NCBI RefSeq assembly: GCF_006569185.2
Contig: NZ_VIGC02000009.1
Location: forward strand, 152,881-216,880
Source: Litorilinea aerophila
GTDB taxonomy: Bacteria > Chloroflexota > Anaerolineae > Caldilineales > Caldilineaceae
Direction of reading: 5' to 3'
Length of the DNA stretch: 64,000 nucleotides
How positions within the stretch are numbered: the stretch's first letter is position 1; each line of letters starts with the position of its first letter. Below are positions 63,854 through 64,000 of the stretch, in pieces. The notes beneath the pieces are model-generated. The model ran no database searches and was not told where the DNA came from. It saw only the letters and a program-made list of their open reading frames with translations. A program made the position numbers and the translations under genes.

Positions 63854-64000
63854 CGGATCTACGAAATCAGAGGGCCACTTCGCCAGACAAACTTCGCAAG
63901 ACAATCGGTATCGTCTGTCCGCCAAGAAATGGGGGCTCATCTACCACAAATGTGCGCTACCCACCCCGGCTTCGCAGGGAACCAAACAGGTTCGCACACA

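Overview
High-GC bacterial DNA, most likely from the phylum Chloroflexota (an Anaerolineae/Caldilineae-type organism). This is inferred from gene content: a YfhO-type membrane protein, DUF2207 and SPFH proteins, polyphosphate glucokinase, a PdtaS/PdtaR-like pair, giant surface proteins with DUF11 repeats, TAGGGGCGGC-type palindromic repeats, and secreted proteins that end in a (Y/F)LPxx motif. An agar-degradation locus points to a marine or coastal habitat. No rRNA, tRNA, CRISPR array, complete insertion sequence or prophage was seen.

Layout. 1-5.2 kb: 3' part of a giant secreted subtilase with Kelch and DUF11 repeats. 5.5-6.4 kb: PIN toxin followed by antitoxin, behind a promoter carrying a palindromic operator and apparently leaderless. 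6.5-11.6 kb: mycoredoxin-like protein, C39-like/TPR membrane protein, and a GlcD-GlcF fusion dehydrogenase. 11.6-11.9 kb: a cluster of short palindromic repeats. 12.0-20.1 kb: a candidate RiPP-type locus: nucleotidyltransferase, HPr-kinase-like protein, gingipain-type C25 protease, lamin-tail surface protein, S26 peptidase, a 63-aa precursor-like peptide and a PqqD protein, several overlapping by 4 bp. 20.1-24.6 kb: SPFH, coiled-coil, zinc-ribbon and DUF2207 genes. 24.9-34.3 kb: polyphosphate glucokinase, CrtC/AttH-like lipoprotein, Nudix, CorA, PQQ-type sugar dehydrogenase, and an S1 protease/PrsW-like membrane operon. 34.5-47.4 kb: RNase D, LysM L,D-transpeptidase, PdtaS/PdtaR-like signalling pair, GT2, GT39, YfhO, an Asp23/AmaP-like protein and ScpB. 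47.4-60.5 kb: an Opp-type ABC transporter split over a divergent promoter, with a mandelate-racemase-type enzyme, GH117, GH16, an SDR, a Zn-alcohol dehydrogenase and an IclR regulator. 60.6-63.8 kb: class III aminotransferase, PPK2, SDR.

How the genes work together. The 47-60 kb block reads as an agar (red algal galactan) utilisation locus. GH16 would cut agarose outside the cell, the Opp-type transporter would import neoagaro-oligosaccharides, GH117 would release 3,6-anhydro-L-galactose, and the enolase-superfamily enzyme is a good candidate for 3,6-anhydro-L-galactonate cycloisomerase. IclR is the probable local regulator. The 12-20 kb block is the most novel-looking part. It has the accessory set known from some lasso-peptide clusters (kinase, nucleotidyltransferase, PqqD/RRE) and a YxxPxL-type precursor, but no lasso protease or cyclase. 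A signal-peptidase-like protease sits where the leader protease would be expected.

A third theme is a dispersed palindromic element (five copies or half-copies). Two copies lie in frame inside a glycosyltransferase gene and one supplies the stop codon of the C39-like gene.
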